From Gnetum montanum (lineage: Eukaryota > Streptophyta > Gnetopsida > Gnetales > Gnetaceae), in the NCBI GenBank assembly GCA_015680685.1, contig MNCI01004661.1:870757-934756 (forward strand): DNA of 64,000 nucleotides. The letters run 5' to 3'. Of the stretch, positions 24,403 to 33,865 are shown in pieces. A program made the translations under genes and the position numbers. Under the pieces are notes generated by a model. That model did not search any database, was not told the DNA's origin, and was given only the letters and a program-made list of their open reading frames with translations. How positions within the stretch are numbered: position 1 is the stretch's first letter; each line of letters begins with the position of its first letter.

Positions 24403-24811
24403 TTTACTTTTTTTAGTCGTCATATGGTTTGGTGTGGTTGGTTTTTGTTACAATGGGTACTGTAATAGTCTTCCTAGTTATTTGGTTCCCGCCGTTGCAT
24501 GGTTGTCCTTGGATTTTACGTTGTTTTCACTTCATAAATTCGACAGTGAGTCCATGTCATCCGCCCATTCACCATTCCATGGTTTTTCTGGTGTCCTGAA
24601 CATGCACCCCTTCACTTAACAAACATTTTAATGAATGTGTAACTTGTGTAGTTCCCCGATTGAGAGAAGACCCACTAGTTTGAATCAGGTGTGACCTCAA
24701 AGGGAATGCTTTATTCGTTGTTTTGTTATATTCCGTTGGTTTCTGGTGTGTCCTTATGGATTTCCTAGCACTCCGAGTCTCTCTCCATGAAACTTTTTGT
24801 GCAGTTTGACC

Positions 24812-25016
24812 TTGCATGGTGTGGTCCTCACCGGAAAAAGAGAAAAAAAAAAGAAGTAAAAAAGAAGCAAAAAAAAAATAAAAAAATAAAATGAGGATTC
24901 AAAGCACACCCCTTGGTCAAATGCATGCACACACTCATGGGTCTTTGCATGGTGTGGTTCCCCCACACAAAAGAAAACAAAATATATCGCGGTGGGAATT
25001 CAAAGCACACCCCTTA
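24812..25016 (+). repeat. Two copies of the A-tract module
   Basis: Module: TTTGCATGGTGTGG, then a purine/A-rich core of variable length, then ATTCAAAGCACACCCCTTRG. Copies are 24812-24916 and 24944-25016. B, C and D each have a single copy with similar flanks and very different cores. Confidence 0.75.
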
Positions 25017-25494
25017 GATCACCTCTCATGGGCTACACGTACTCATTATGGGACTTCCTTGGTCCCCTCTCACTTTGTCCCATTTCACTTCCCTCTTCTC
25101 ATGTTTCCTAGAGTGGTGGTTTTCTGTGGGATCATTCTTGTTCCTTTGGGGATGGTTTGGACTTCATCTATCAGTGCGAGGTCACTTTTTGCGGATGGTT
25201 TTGGGTCTGATCTCAGGAAAGGTTCTACCGGGTCACTTAACCATGCTTACACATAGGGTTTCATGTGACTGACATTTGGAATTTCCATTCTCTCCTCTCC
25301 TTCCATTCCCAATTCTCTCCATTCTCACCTCACTTCCCTTTTTCTTTATGTTTTGTGGGTTTGTCATGTTTTCTGTTGGTCTCTCATGGTGGGTTCTCTT
25401 GGTTTGGAGTCTTCACTAGTGACACCTATTATCGGCACCGGGGCCCATAGACCCTAGTGTTGATGGTATGTAGGGGCTATACGGCTATTGCCTG

Positions 25495-25511
25495 CTATGG
25501 GGAGGACCCAC
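25495..25511 (+). promoter_or_regulatory. Conserved box CTATGGGGAGGACCCAC
   Basis: The core GGGGAGGACC (one extra G in D) occurs in the post-integrase spacers of A (here), B (15790-15802, minus), C (41655-41671, minus) and D (58375-58391, minus), although surrounding bases differ. In A, C and D it lies about 270 bases before the internal U3-like array. Function unknown. Confidence 0.5.
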
Positions 25512-25783
25512 CTGCATATTCTTGGTTTTGCCTATTAAGCCTCCGATCCTTTGGATTTCTTGGTTTATTGTTTTTCGTGTCCCATTGTTCGATTTCATCT
25601 TTTCTTGAGTTCTTTTTCACTCCCGTTCTCCAATTTTGTCTCTTTTTCATGCTTCAATCCCTTCCGCTTGTCTTTAGCCATGATCGAGCCTTTTCTATAC
25701 TTCAAACACCTCAATTTGGCTTTCCAAATTTTTCATTTTGGGTGCTTTTTGGATTGGTTAACGTTGGTCTTTGGGTGAATAGT

Positions 25784-25876
25784 GCTACGTATACGGGACC
25801 CCGTATACGTAGCCACTACGTATACATGGCTGCGTATACATGGCCCCATCGATGCAGTGCCCAACCCCTATATATA
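25784..25876 (+). promoter_or_regulatory. Internal U3-like promoter of element A
   Basis: A perfect palindrome with 14-base arms (GCTACGTATACGGG, spacer AC, then its complement) at 25784-25813 is followed by three further GTATAC/CATGGCC motifs and TATATATA at 25869-25876. This copies the layout of the LTR U3 region (motif array then TATA) but lies between integrase and the extra ORF. C (41284-41385) and D (58013-58100) have the same arrangement. Confidence 0.6.
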
Positions 25877-26021
25877 CCCCGCTGCACTTCTTCATTTTTC
25901 ATCATTTGGAGTCCAAATTGAGGGGAATTTTTGCTATTTGTTCTACCTAACCCTTCCTAACACACCTACATTCCATCGTGTGTCCGCATCAACCTGTCCT
26001 TGCCCTTTCCCACATCCGGAG

Positions 26022-26247
26022 GTATGCACTTAGTCGTGGGGGGGGGGGGGGNNNNNNNNNNNNNTAATTAATTAATTAATTAATTAGTTGTTAATTACAA
26101 AAATTTTGGCCCTAACCCCTAACTTAACACTTCGGGAGACTTAACGGTGTTCCTATGCCATTAACATAACTTGGTCAAACTCAAAAGGTATATACAGATC
26201 ATTTTAGGCTATAACTTGGTCTAATGGACGGTTATGTTTGTTTTCAG
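26022..26247 (+). other. Candidate leader intron before the aORF of A
   Basis: Donor CCGGAG/GTATGC at 26021/26022; acceptor TTTGTTTTCAG/ATGG at 26247/26248, directly before the start codon. D has AGAG/GTAAGA and CATAG/ATGG at the same places, and C has a recognisable donor and a decayed acceptor. The donor lies 145 bases after the internal TATA box. Just inside the intron is TTAGTCGTGGGGG, a match to the polypurine tract. Confidence 0.5.
26052..26064. other. Assembly gap next to a G run and a TAAT microsatellite
   Basis: Thirteen undetermined bases between a run of 14 Gs (26038-26051) and about six TTAA/TAAT units (26065-26086). True length unknown. Confidence 0.95.
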
Positions 26248-29103
26248 ATGGCACCCAAACCGAGGCACCCAAGGGATGAAGGATTGTCGCAACCAAGGGA
26301 CAAGCGCCCACATATGAGAAGGGGATGTGGAATGCAACCGCCAAAGTATGTGAAGGGTTCCCATGAAACTGGGCCCTTCTGCGAACGACCTGACATGGAA
26401 TCTATCCACCAGATTCCCGAAGAGGACATTCTCGATGTACAATCACTAGGGGATGAGACGCCTGGGATAGCACCACGACTTGAGGTCACATTGACCCAAG
26501 CCTGCCTTGGTGCTATCACGCCACGCGAGGTGTAACGGATGGTCCTCCAAGAGTTGAATTTTGGACCATTCCTCGAGCATGCTCTAGAAGATGTGAGATT
26601 TCAATTGCAGCACTCTCTAATGTGGCCAATCATCACAACTAGTGGTGAGTGGTACTTAGGAGAAACATATCTGTTCTGGACAAATCGATAGCCAGGATCA
26701 AGAGTAAGAATCAAGGACATATATGTCTCTTACTCTTTGGAAGCAATTGCATAAGCTCTAGGGTTGCTCGAAATTGGGGTAGATGTGGTGGAAATTCCTA
26801 GGCAGGCTAATCTAGAGGTAAAGGTGCAATGGATCCAAAGGTGCTACGGGGTAGAGTGCAAGGAACTTGGCTCCTTAACCATGGTGGAAAGAGTCTATTC
26901 AAAGATAGTGTCTTACCATCTGAATCCAACGGTAAGACTGAGCAAAATCACTGCCTTCTCCACTCATGCATGTGCCTCCTTGAGTGGGAAATTTCCCATG
27001 AGTCTTCCACAGCTATTATTTTTAGAAATTGAAAAGAGGTTTGCAGAGAATGAACATGGAAGACAAGCTATCCCCTTTCCCTGCTTAATCTAAAAGTTAT
27101 GCAAATGGGCAGGGATAGCACGATATTCTAATGACATCATCCAGTGTGTCCCAATTACCTCGTGGCAGGAAATGATGAAAGACAAAACCCCTTCTGCCAC
27201 GCAGACAGAGGAAGAGTAGCAACCACCTCCACCACCTATGCAAACAATGTATCTAGGCTCACAAATAACGGTAACATACATTTGCGAGATCTGGGAAATG
27301 CTCTCGAATTAGTGAGAGCAATATGGAAGAACTAGTGGAGGAGATGATCCTTTAGTCTATCGCCCTGCCATGAGTCACCTGGAGCAAGTAGCATAATTAG
27401 TCAGCTTGCTTAAAAGGGCAGGGTTGATATTTTTCATCACCCGAGCACCCATTCCAACCAGAACAGATCTAAGCATCCAAGATGTATCAACTACAACCCA
27501 ACAGTTATTCCCTGAAATCTCAGGGAATGCTACTACCTTCTCGGTATGCTTGGAGGATGGTGAGGGGGTGATTGTCCTGGTGATGCAACACCAAGGACAA
27601 GAAGCTGCAGCCAAAGTGGTTGCTAATACCATTGCTACTACTCTCAATGCACCGGTGGCACCTGTACCAGACATCCATGGGCTACAAGATTTACAAGTGT
27701 TTTTTGAAACTTCACGTAGCAGGATGGATGCATCCCAACATGAAGAAATGTTGGACCAACTTGTAGGAACTAGGAAATTTCTTCTAGATGTCTTCGATCT
27801 TCCAGACAACATCACTGCAACCCAGTTGGAGCTGTTAATAGTAAGGGACAAGAGCCTTGTTCTGGAGGGGCAACTAGAGGTCGCTCAAGTTACTTGTCAG
27901 GGCTTGGCAACAGAGGTTGCCCAATTAAGAGCCCAGCTTGCCGATCCGGCCATCCTCGATCGTGAAATCACCAGAGATGAAGCTTTTCAACAGCTTCAGC
28001 TTAAACTTCAGGTTGTTGAGGATGAAAGGGAGACAATGATCCTAGACAAATCCATAGCAGATGCCCAAGCATATCATTTAGAAAAGGACTTGGCAATGGT
28101 TTGCTAGGAGAACATGCAGCTAACCGTTGAAGTTCATTACCTACGCAATGTTGGTGCAGAGAACGTGCACATGAAAGATTTTATCCATCAACAGTAGGAG
28201 GAGCTAGCTAGGGTGAATGCAGATATGAGAAGGTTAGCTGCTAAGAATCAGAATCTGTTAATGGAGGATGTTCAGGCATTACGACAAAATTCTACAATCA
28301 AAATTTTCACTTGGAAGAATGAGGTCCTAAAGTTTGAAAGAGTCAAAAATCATTACAAGGATCAAGTGGGATTGCAGAAGGAGGTGAACGAGAAGCACAT
28401 TCAAGTCGCCAAGGCCCAAATGAACCAAGTGCTCCAGCAGCTCCGAGAAGGATGCAACATATGGCCATCCATCTTCGATGGATTGAATGCCTACAACAAA
28501 GACGAAATCTGCCTAAAGGAGCTGCAAATTGAAGAAATGATAGAATACATGGAGTTAGCCAACCTTCGATATGCAAACCTGGCTATGCTCACAGCTGGGA
28601 GACCGTGGTTAGAGTTAGAAAAAGAAGTGTCCACCTTGTATTATCTATACGAGGGTGATTTCCAAGTGCACAAGATGATAAAATAGAAGCTGGCAACAGC
28701 AAATGTGGAACTCGAGGTCCTCTGTACAAGCTTTGAAGGCCAACGTACCATTGCAAAGTACCTGGCCCAAAGAATGAGTGACTACCAGCAACTACAAGCA
28801 TCAATCTGAGTGTTCAATATCAAACGCAAACAGTTCGCATCCTGGTTTATCAATTTGAAAGAACTCATTCTAGCATTGCCTTGCCCTTGGCAAATTCCAG
28901 TTCCAGCACACATTAGAGAAGCTACCTGGACCATGAACAATCCCAAAAGCAAAGAAGAGAAAATGAGGGCTCTCTTGGAGGCTTTTCGGCTATATCCAGA
29001 GGTTGCAGCTACCACGGGGCTACCAACATTTGTGCCGCCACCAATGCATGGGCCAGAGGTTGGAGAAGGTTTGTCAGAACCACTGCCCCCAAGGATGGTG
29101 TGA
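26248..29103 (+). pseudogene. aORF of element A: extra coiled-coil protein after integrase
   Basis: A 951-codon frame with no net indel, interrupted by 12 point stops (about 6 TAG, 4 TAA, 2 TGA). The start ATG at 26248 follows an acceptor-like site. The N-terminus is basic (MAPKPRHPRD). Residues about 90-300 resemble the putative plant transposon protein domain reported in Athila-type ORFs: MWPIITTSGEWYLGETYLFW near residue 124, KIVSYHLNPT, and FPCLI-KLCKWAGI near 276-288. A variable linker follows, then long helical, coiled-coil-like stretches (about 490-620 and 640-815), then a Pro-rich C-terminus. No signal peptide or membrane segment is evident, so a fusogenic envelope role is not supported. 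The conserved N-terminal region recurs in C and D. Function unknown. It may be translated from a spliced subgenomic RNA. Confidence 0.75.
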
Positions 29104-29342
29104 CCTCCTCCAGCAATTTTGTACATCTTCCTACACCGCGGAGGCTCCAGGACCAGCGAGGTGTTCAATTTTATCTCTAAACAACACCATTTTTGTAATT
29201 TTTCCTTCTCTATAACTTGGGCACTTGGTAAATTCATCTTGTGTCATGTGTGTGTCGTTTGTGTTTAAGTTATGTGTGTTGTAAATAAGAATCCATACCT
29301 TCCAAATTGTAAACTAACTCAAGGATGCATTTTTGCACAATC

Positions 29343-29351
29343 GTGGGGGTA
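29343..29351 (+). other. Polypurine tract of element A
   Basis: GTGGGGGTA immediately before the 3' LTR start TGATGAAG. With its preceding bases it reads ATCGTGGGGGTA, matching the internal copy at 26034-26042. Between the aORF and this tract (29104-29342) there is no other feature. Confidence 0.8.
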
Positions 29352-30394
29352 TGATGAAGTGTCAAAAGTCAATGCGTCGACTGGGCCATGTATACGGGGC
29401 CTCGTATATGTGACCACGTTGACGTGGGCCAGTCAACATAGCCACCCTACGTCGACTTGGCCCCGTTTACGTAGCCCCCTTTCCCAAATCTATAAATATG
29501 AGGGCCTTCTGCCTCATTTGGACATCTTTTGAGTAGTGATAGCGAAGCTCTTGCAATTTGCTCCCACAAGAGATAGAATATTTTTGATGTGCCCGTAGTA
29601 GATGTATGAAAAGCAATCAGATCTTTATTCCAGCGTTGATGTATCTGAGCCCATTGGTGTGACGACAATAAAGATGAATTGTTCATGCAATCCTTGCAAT
29701 ATTTGGACTTAGTTGTTTCATGCATTTAATAATTTAAAATGTTTATGCTTTATTAATTACTTGTTGATCTAATAGTTTAAATATGTTATGCTTTATTAGT
29801 TATTTGTTGATTATTAATGTTTTTATTATTATAATTTCAATCGTTATTGTTCATTTGTAGTTCGTTAAAGACATAAGTACGATCATCTCAAACGTAATCC
29901 AAACACTTGGTAAACCTAGTGATGCTTAATGTCTGGTAACCCAACAGTGTTAGGAAATGCTCAGAACATGCTTGGAAGATGGGACCGGATACTTATGCTA
30001 GGAGTAGTTAGAACATAAACTAGGATAATTAGACATTAGATAATAGTTTATCCTTTACTTTCAATACCACAATTAGNTATTACGTTGGTTAAGTGAGACT
30101 AAGGCTAATGATTTTTATATCTTTTTAATTATATTTTGGCGACTAATTGTGGTATTGAAAGTAAAGGATAAACTATTATCTANNATATAAAAATCATTAG
30201 CCTTAGTCTCACTTAACCAACATAATAGAACCTCACAAGTGAGATTAGGATGACAACAACCATTCCAACCCAGGGTTTCACAGGTTAGAAGTCTAGTGTA
30301 TGTTAAGTGCTTATAGTCTACAGATATCAACTGAGTCGCGCGTGAATGCTCATGATTCATATGGTTGGGCGTATGGATACCTAGACACTCATCA
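29352..30394 (+). repeat. 3' LTR of element A
   Basis: TGATGAAGTG...GACACTCATCA. TATAAATA at 29491-29498. The U3 array (29385-29480) contains GTATACGGGGCC, CGTATA and GTCGAC motifs and is about 60 bases longer than in the 5' LTR. Apparent length is inflated by an inverted patch at 30078-30182. Aligned stretches differ from the 5' LTR at very roughly one base in ten. Confidence 0.92.
30077..30184. other. Inverted patch bounded by Ns, probable assembly artefact
   Basis: Between N at 30077 and NN at 30183-30184 lie 105 bases that are the reverse complement of the flanking LTR sequence: the patch covers the interval found uninterrupted at about 17680-17785 in the 5' LTR. The flanks on both sides also carry parts of that interval. 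Confidence 0.85.
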
Positions 30395-30446
30395 AGTGGC
30401 CATCTCCCCCATGATTGAGTGGAAAGGGAGAGATCCAAAATAATGA

Positions 30447-31100
30447 GTACTTGTTTAAATTTCTAATAAGTGTCCAACTTCTCCCAATTGTTCTTCTTAG
30501 ATTAAGGGCTGGAAGTTGGCGACGCTCATATTCCAATGTGTCTATGCCTTCGTTGTTAGCATGGTTTGTCTCCTTAGTTTGTTCCATGCATATTTGTTTG
30601 CTCTTTCGAGTAGCTGTCAACCACAAGGTGTCTACTACTTGTTGTGTGGTTGCTACATACAGGCATCTTTGTTTCACAATTTCAAGGGCACACCTATTAC
30701 ATGGAGGCATTTCCTCCATGTCATCACCCGATGAATCATTGTATGTGATGCATGGAACTTTCCTCTTCTCGATCTTTTCATAAATGTTTATCTTAGAAAT
30801 TTCCAAGGAAAGATCACGAATCCCTAGGTACACATCTACTGTACTTAGCCATGACCTTCCCATTATAATTGGAAAGTCCCCATTGTTGCTGTTAACTTCT
30901 ATCACCAAGAAGTCAGCTGGGTAGGACCAACCACACATAGTGGTAACAATGTCCTCCACCAATCCCAAGGGAATGGTGATGGACTAGTCTACCAGCTCTA
31001 GTTGGATGTTGCTTTTCTTAAGTTGGGGCAAGTTCCAGGCTTGATACATTTATCGTGAAATTAGGTTCACTCCGGAACCTGAGTCAAGAAGAGCCTTATG
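30447..31100 (-). pseudogene. Element B protease and linker, fused to the post-integrase spacer
   Basis: Minus strand. The active site LLDSGSGVNLIS is intact (Asp-Ser-Gly codons at 31077-31085). Then come IQLELVD, IPLGLVEDIVTTMCGWSY and FPIIMGRSWLS as in A. From 30968 downwards the frame is open for 195 codons, through the linker (CLYVATTQQVVDT) and past 30446, where it switches to sequence matching the spacer after integrase. Compared with A, bases equivalent to about 21345-24180 are missing. The protease is the best preserved in the window and could once have processed the Gag of B. A TAG and one other stop precede the open part. Confidence 0.8.
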
Positions 31101-31805
31101 TGGTTCATTCCCGACGATTTATAAATAGATTAAGGGGCTTCCAGGATTAGTTAGTTTCCTAGGAATGTGGCCTACCTTGATCCAGTCGGTTACAGTATGC
31201 GTTAACATAATCGTATGCATACAACTCTATTCGACTAAAGGGTGCTTTAAAGTGTTAGATGGTGGAGGAGTGTACTTAGACTCAAGCGCTTGTTGTTGCG
31301 AGAGTTTGTCTAGCCTTTTGGTTATGAAGAAAGGTCTTTTCTTTTTACAATTGTTAGAACTAGTAGCAGGTTGAATATTTATAGCTCTCGCAACATTACG
31401 TTGATGCGGTTGAGTACGGAGTTCCCCTTGCATTGTTGGAGTAGGTTGTATGGGAACTACAGGTGGAAGAGGTGAAGATGGAGTTGGAGGATGGTAAGTA
31501 TGTGGGATGCCTCCCGAAGGAGAAGGAGTCCTCCTAAAGTACTCCTAAACTTGGTAGTGACGTTGGGGAGTAGTGTGACTCATAAAATCACTTGGAGAAA
31601 CCGGCTACTACACATAATAGCCATAAGGATCAAGTTGCTGGTAAGGGTATTGTTGTTTAGGTGGTGGCATCCCCCATGACTGTGGATATTGCCACTGCTG
31701 ATGCTGTCTGATGGGTTGTGGTGGATTTCCACTTGGATACTACGTTAGTGATTAGTGGAACTGCCTTGGGTTACCTTGAGGATAAGGTAACCTTTGGAGT
31801 GTTTG

Positions 31806-33721
31806 TCATTGGTTGAGTCTTGGGTTAAGTGCATACACCCCATACTCCTGAAGAAGTGAGATGATTGGACAACATCCCTTAGGATGGTCATAGTGGCAGA
31901 TCTCACAATCACTATCATCGTCTGTGTCTAAATCCACAACTTCATTGGAGATAGTAATTTTCCCCTTACCCTTGTTATGTGTAGGGTTTGAATTTCTCCG
32001 CTTTGTCTTATCTTTATCACTACTTTGTTCCACCTTAGACTCTTCTACAATTTTTAAGATAGCTTCAAGTCTGGAGTCTAAGGAATCCCACAATTGATCC
32101 ATCTTATCTGATACTTCTATTGTAAATTTTTGAATTAGCAAGGTTTTTCTGTTCACCAACTCTTCGAGTGGTGATTCATCCTCTTCATCGCAAAATTTCA
32201 CTCCCTTCTTCTGAAGGGAGGGATCACGGTTGTATTCTTCTGCACTATCTCTTTTTCGTAGCTCATCTTCTTCTTTTGCTACTTGTTCCAACAAGCAATG
32301 TACTTCATGGGCTCTAAGTTCTGATAGTCTCCCTTGGGCATAAGTTCCAAAGGTTCTCCTAGTCTCATGCCTTAGCCCATCTATGATGTGGTGAAGTTGA
32401 TCCTGTTGTGTGTAACCATGGCCCAAGCAACGATGTAACAATGTGTAGTAACAAGACATGGTAGCATCCAAGGGTTCATGATTACCTTGCTTCCATCCTT
32501 GGATCTGCTTACACAAATTAGACTCTCTGGAGTATGTTTGATACTTATCGTTGAAGAGTTCTAACATCGTACTCCACCTCCTAATGGTCTCCGGTTCTAA
32601 GGACTGGTACCAACTCTCTGCTTCCTTGGTGAGTGTCCTGGGAAACAACATAAGTTTTTGCCACTTGTTCTCTATGTTTTGCAAGGCGCAGGCATCGTGG
32701 AATGCCTGTAAATGATGTTGTGGATCAGCATTGTATCCCCCTTCAAATCATGGGATGTTGTCCATGTCTAAGCATTTGATCTGACTATCTTTTAAATGCC
32801 TTCTGGGAATTCTAACAGCCTCCATTATATCAAGCATACTTTGGGTTGTAAGTAGAGGCTCATCATGATCATCTCTTTCATGATGCCTATGATGTCTTCG
32901 TTGTTCCCTACTTTTCCTTCGTTCATGCTCTTGTCCTCTCTCTCGACTCTCTCGTCGAGGTCTTTCATTTCTCTTACTTTTACCCTCACTGTTATGCTCT
33001 TCATGATTGTGCCTAGAGATGGAAAGAGAGAGTGTGTGTGAGATGAAGGGAAAGAAGAAGCAGAACCATCACCATGATGATGTTTCCTACCTTCTCTTCA
33101 ACTACTTCGGTCCCGATTGTGGTGACAATATAAGTGCCTATCTTTATTATGAGTTGTTTTTCCCTCTATGAACAATTGGTATTCATGGGAATCAAAACTA
33201 GGGTTGTGTATCGTTGATCGTAGGTTCTGATACCCAACCTCCTCATCATTGTTAGGAGGGGAAACATCATTTGTTAGAGAACATGTTATAATGGGTTCCT
33301 CATCTCCTATTTCGCTAAGGACATGTGGACCTTTGCCCTTTAACAGTGTATGTTGGCTCTCCTACCTTGAGTTCCTCATACGTTGTGCTTCTATGGGATG
33401 ATAATCCCTTGTATCAAAATCTGCTATAACGTATTCAGCATAGAGCTGATTCATGCTAATCTATGCCAAAGAACGGAGAAGCATGTTAGGGACTGCCAAA
33501 TCTGGGGGTAACACTATGTTACCATGCAAATCTCTCCAGTGCATCTGTTCATCTTGATGGAAGATAAAAGTAAAATTAGAAATATACTCATCAGGATGAG
33601 TATATTCCACCCTATATTGTTGAGGAACTGGTGGATTTAGGTTATGTGTTTTTGATTGCCGAATATTTTGTGTATGGTCCTTAGGTGGTGAGTTGATCTT
33701 ATGAGAAGAAGAAGAAGACAT
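31806..33721 (-). pseudogene. Element B gag
   Basis: Minus strand, start ATG 33721 with the N-terminal module (SNFTFIFHQDE, GNIVLPPDLA) open to 33461. A basic, Arg/Ser/His-rich linker with stops and a frameshift follows (32900-33100). Then comes a 292-codon open frame (31806-32684) with the complete capsid-like domain (LQNIENKWQK, WYQSLEPETIRRW, QQDQLHHIIDGLRHE at about residues 95-115), a Lys/Glu-rich helix, and the Cys/His cluster CEICHYDHPKGCC near residue 270. This is the longest uninterrupted gag frame in the window. The tail (31100-31800) is Pro/Gln/Tyr-rich with stops. Retention of gag and protease fits a parasite that packages its own RNA but borrows RT and integrase. Confidence 0.85.
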
Positions 33722-33847
33722 AGTGTCTTATAGGTCTGCTAATTTTACCATTATATAATTTTTCTTATTTGATTAACCTGAAGGTTTGTTAGGCTCCCAA
33801 CGATGTGAGTGATATCCTATGTTCTATTCAGCACACAAACACTTAGT

Positions 33848-33864
33848 CCCTAGCAACGGTGCCA
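33848..33864 (-). other. Primer-binding site of element B
   Basis: The minus strand reads TGGCACCGTTGCTAGGG, one base inside the 5' LTR, a tRNA-Asp-type site with two apparent transitions. Confidence 0.8.
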
Positions 33865-33865
33865 A

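Larger units (their letters stand above)
17038..30394 (+). mobile_element. Element A: near full-length Athila-like LTR retrotransposon
   Basis: Inserted in B, flanked by GGTGG (17033-17037) and AGTGG (30395-30399), a target duplication with one transition. The uninterrupted site can be seen in C near 42925 and in D near 59620, where the flanks are continuous. Order: 5' LTR, tRNA-Asp-type primer site, gag, protease, RT, RNase H, integrase, a 2-kb spacer with internal promoter, a 951-codon extra frame, polypurine tract, 3' LTR. The frames contain dozens of stops and at least six frameshifts in gag-pol. Orientation is opposite to B. Confidence 0.93.

Noticed and set aside
25265-26033. Overlapping open frames in all three plus frames, rich in Phe, Ser and Leu
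   Set aside because: T-rich spacer and leader sequence of element A; no homology to C or D at protein level and no conserved frame.
26248-29103. aORF as a retroviral envelope gene
   Set aside because: No signal peptide, membrane segment or cleavage site seen; coiled coils and a plant transposon-type domain fit better.
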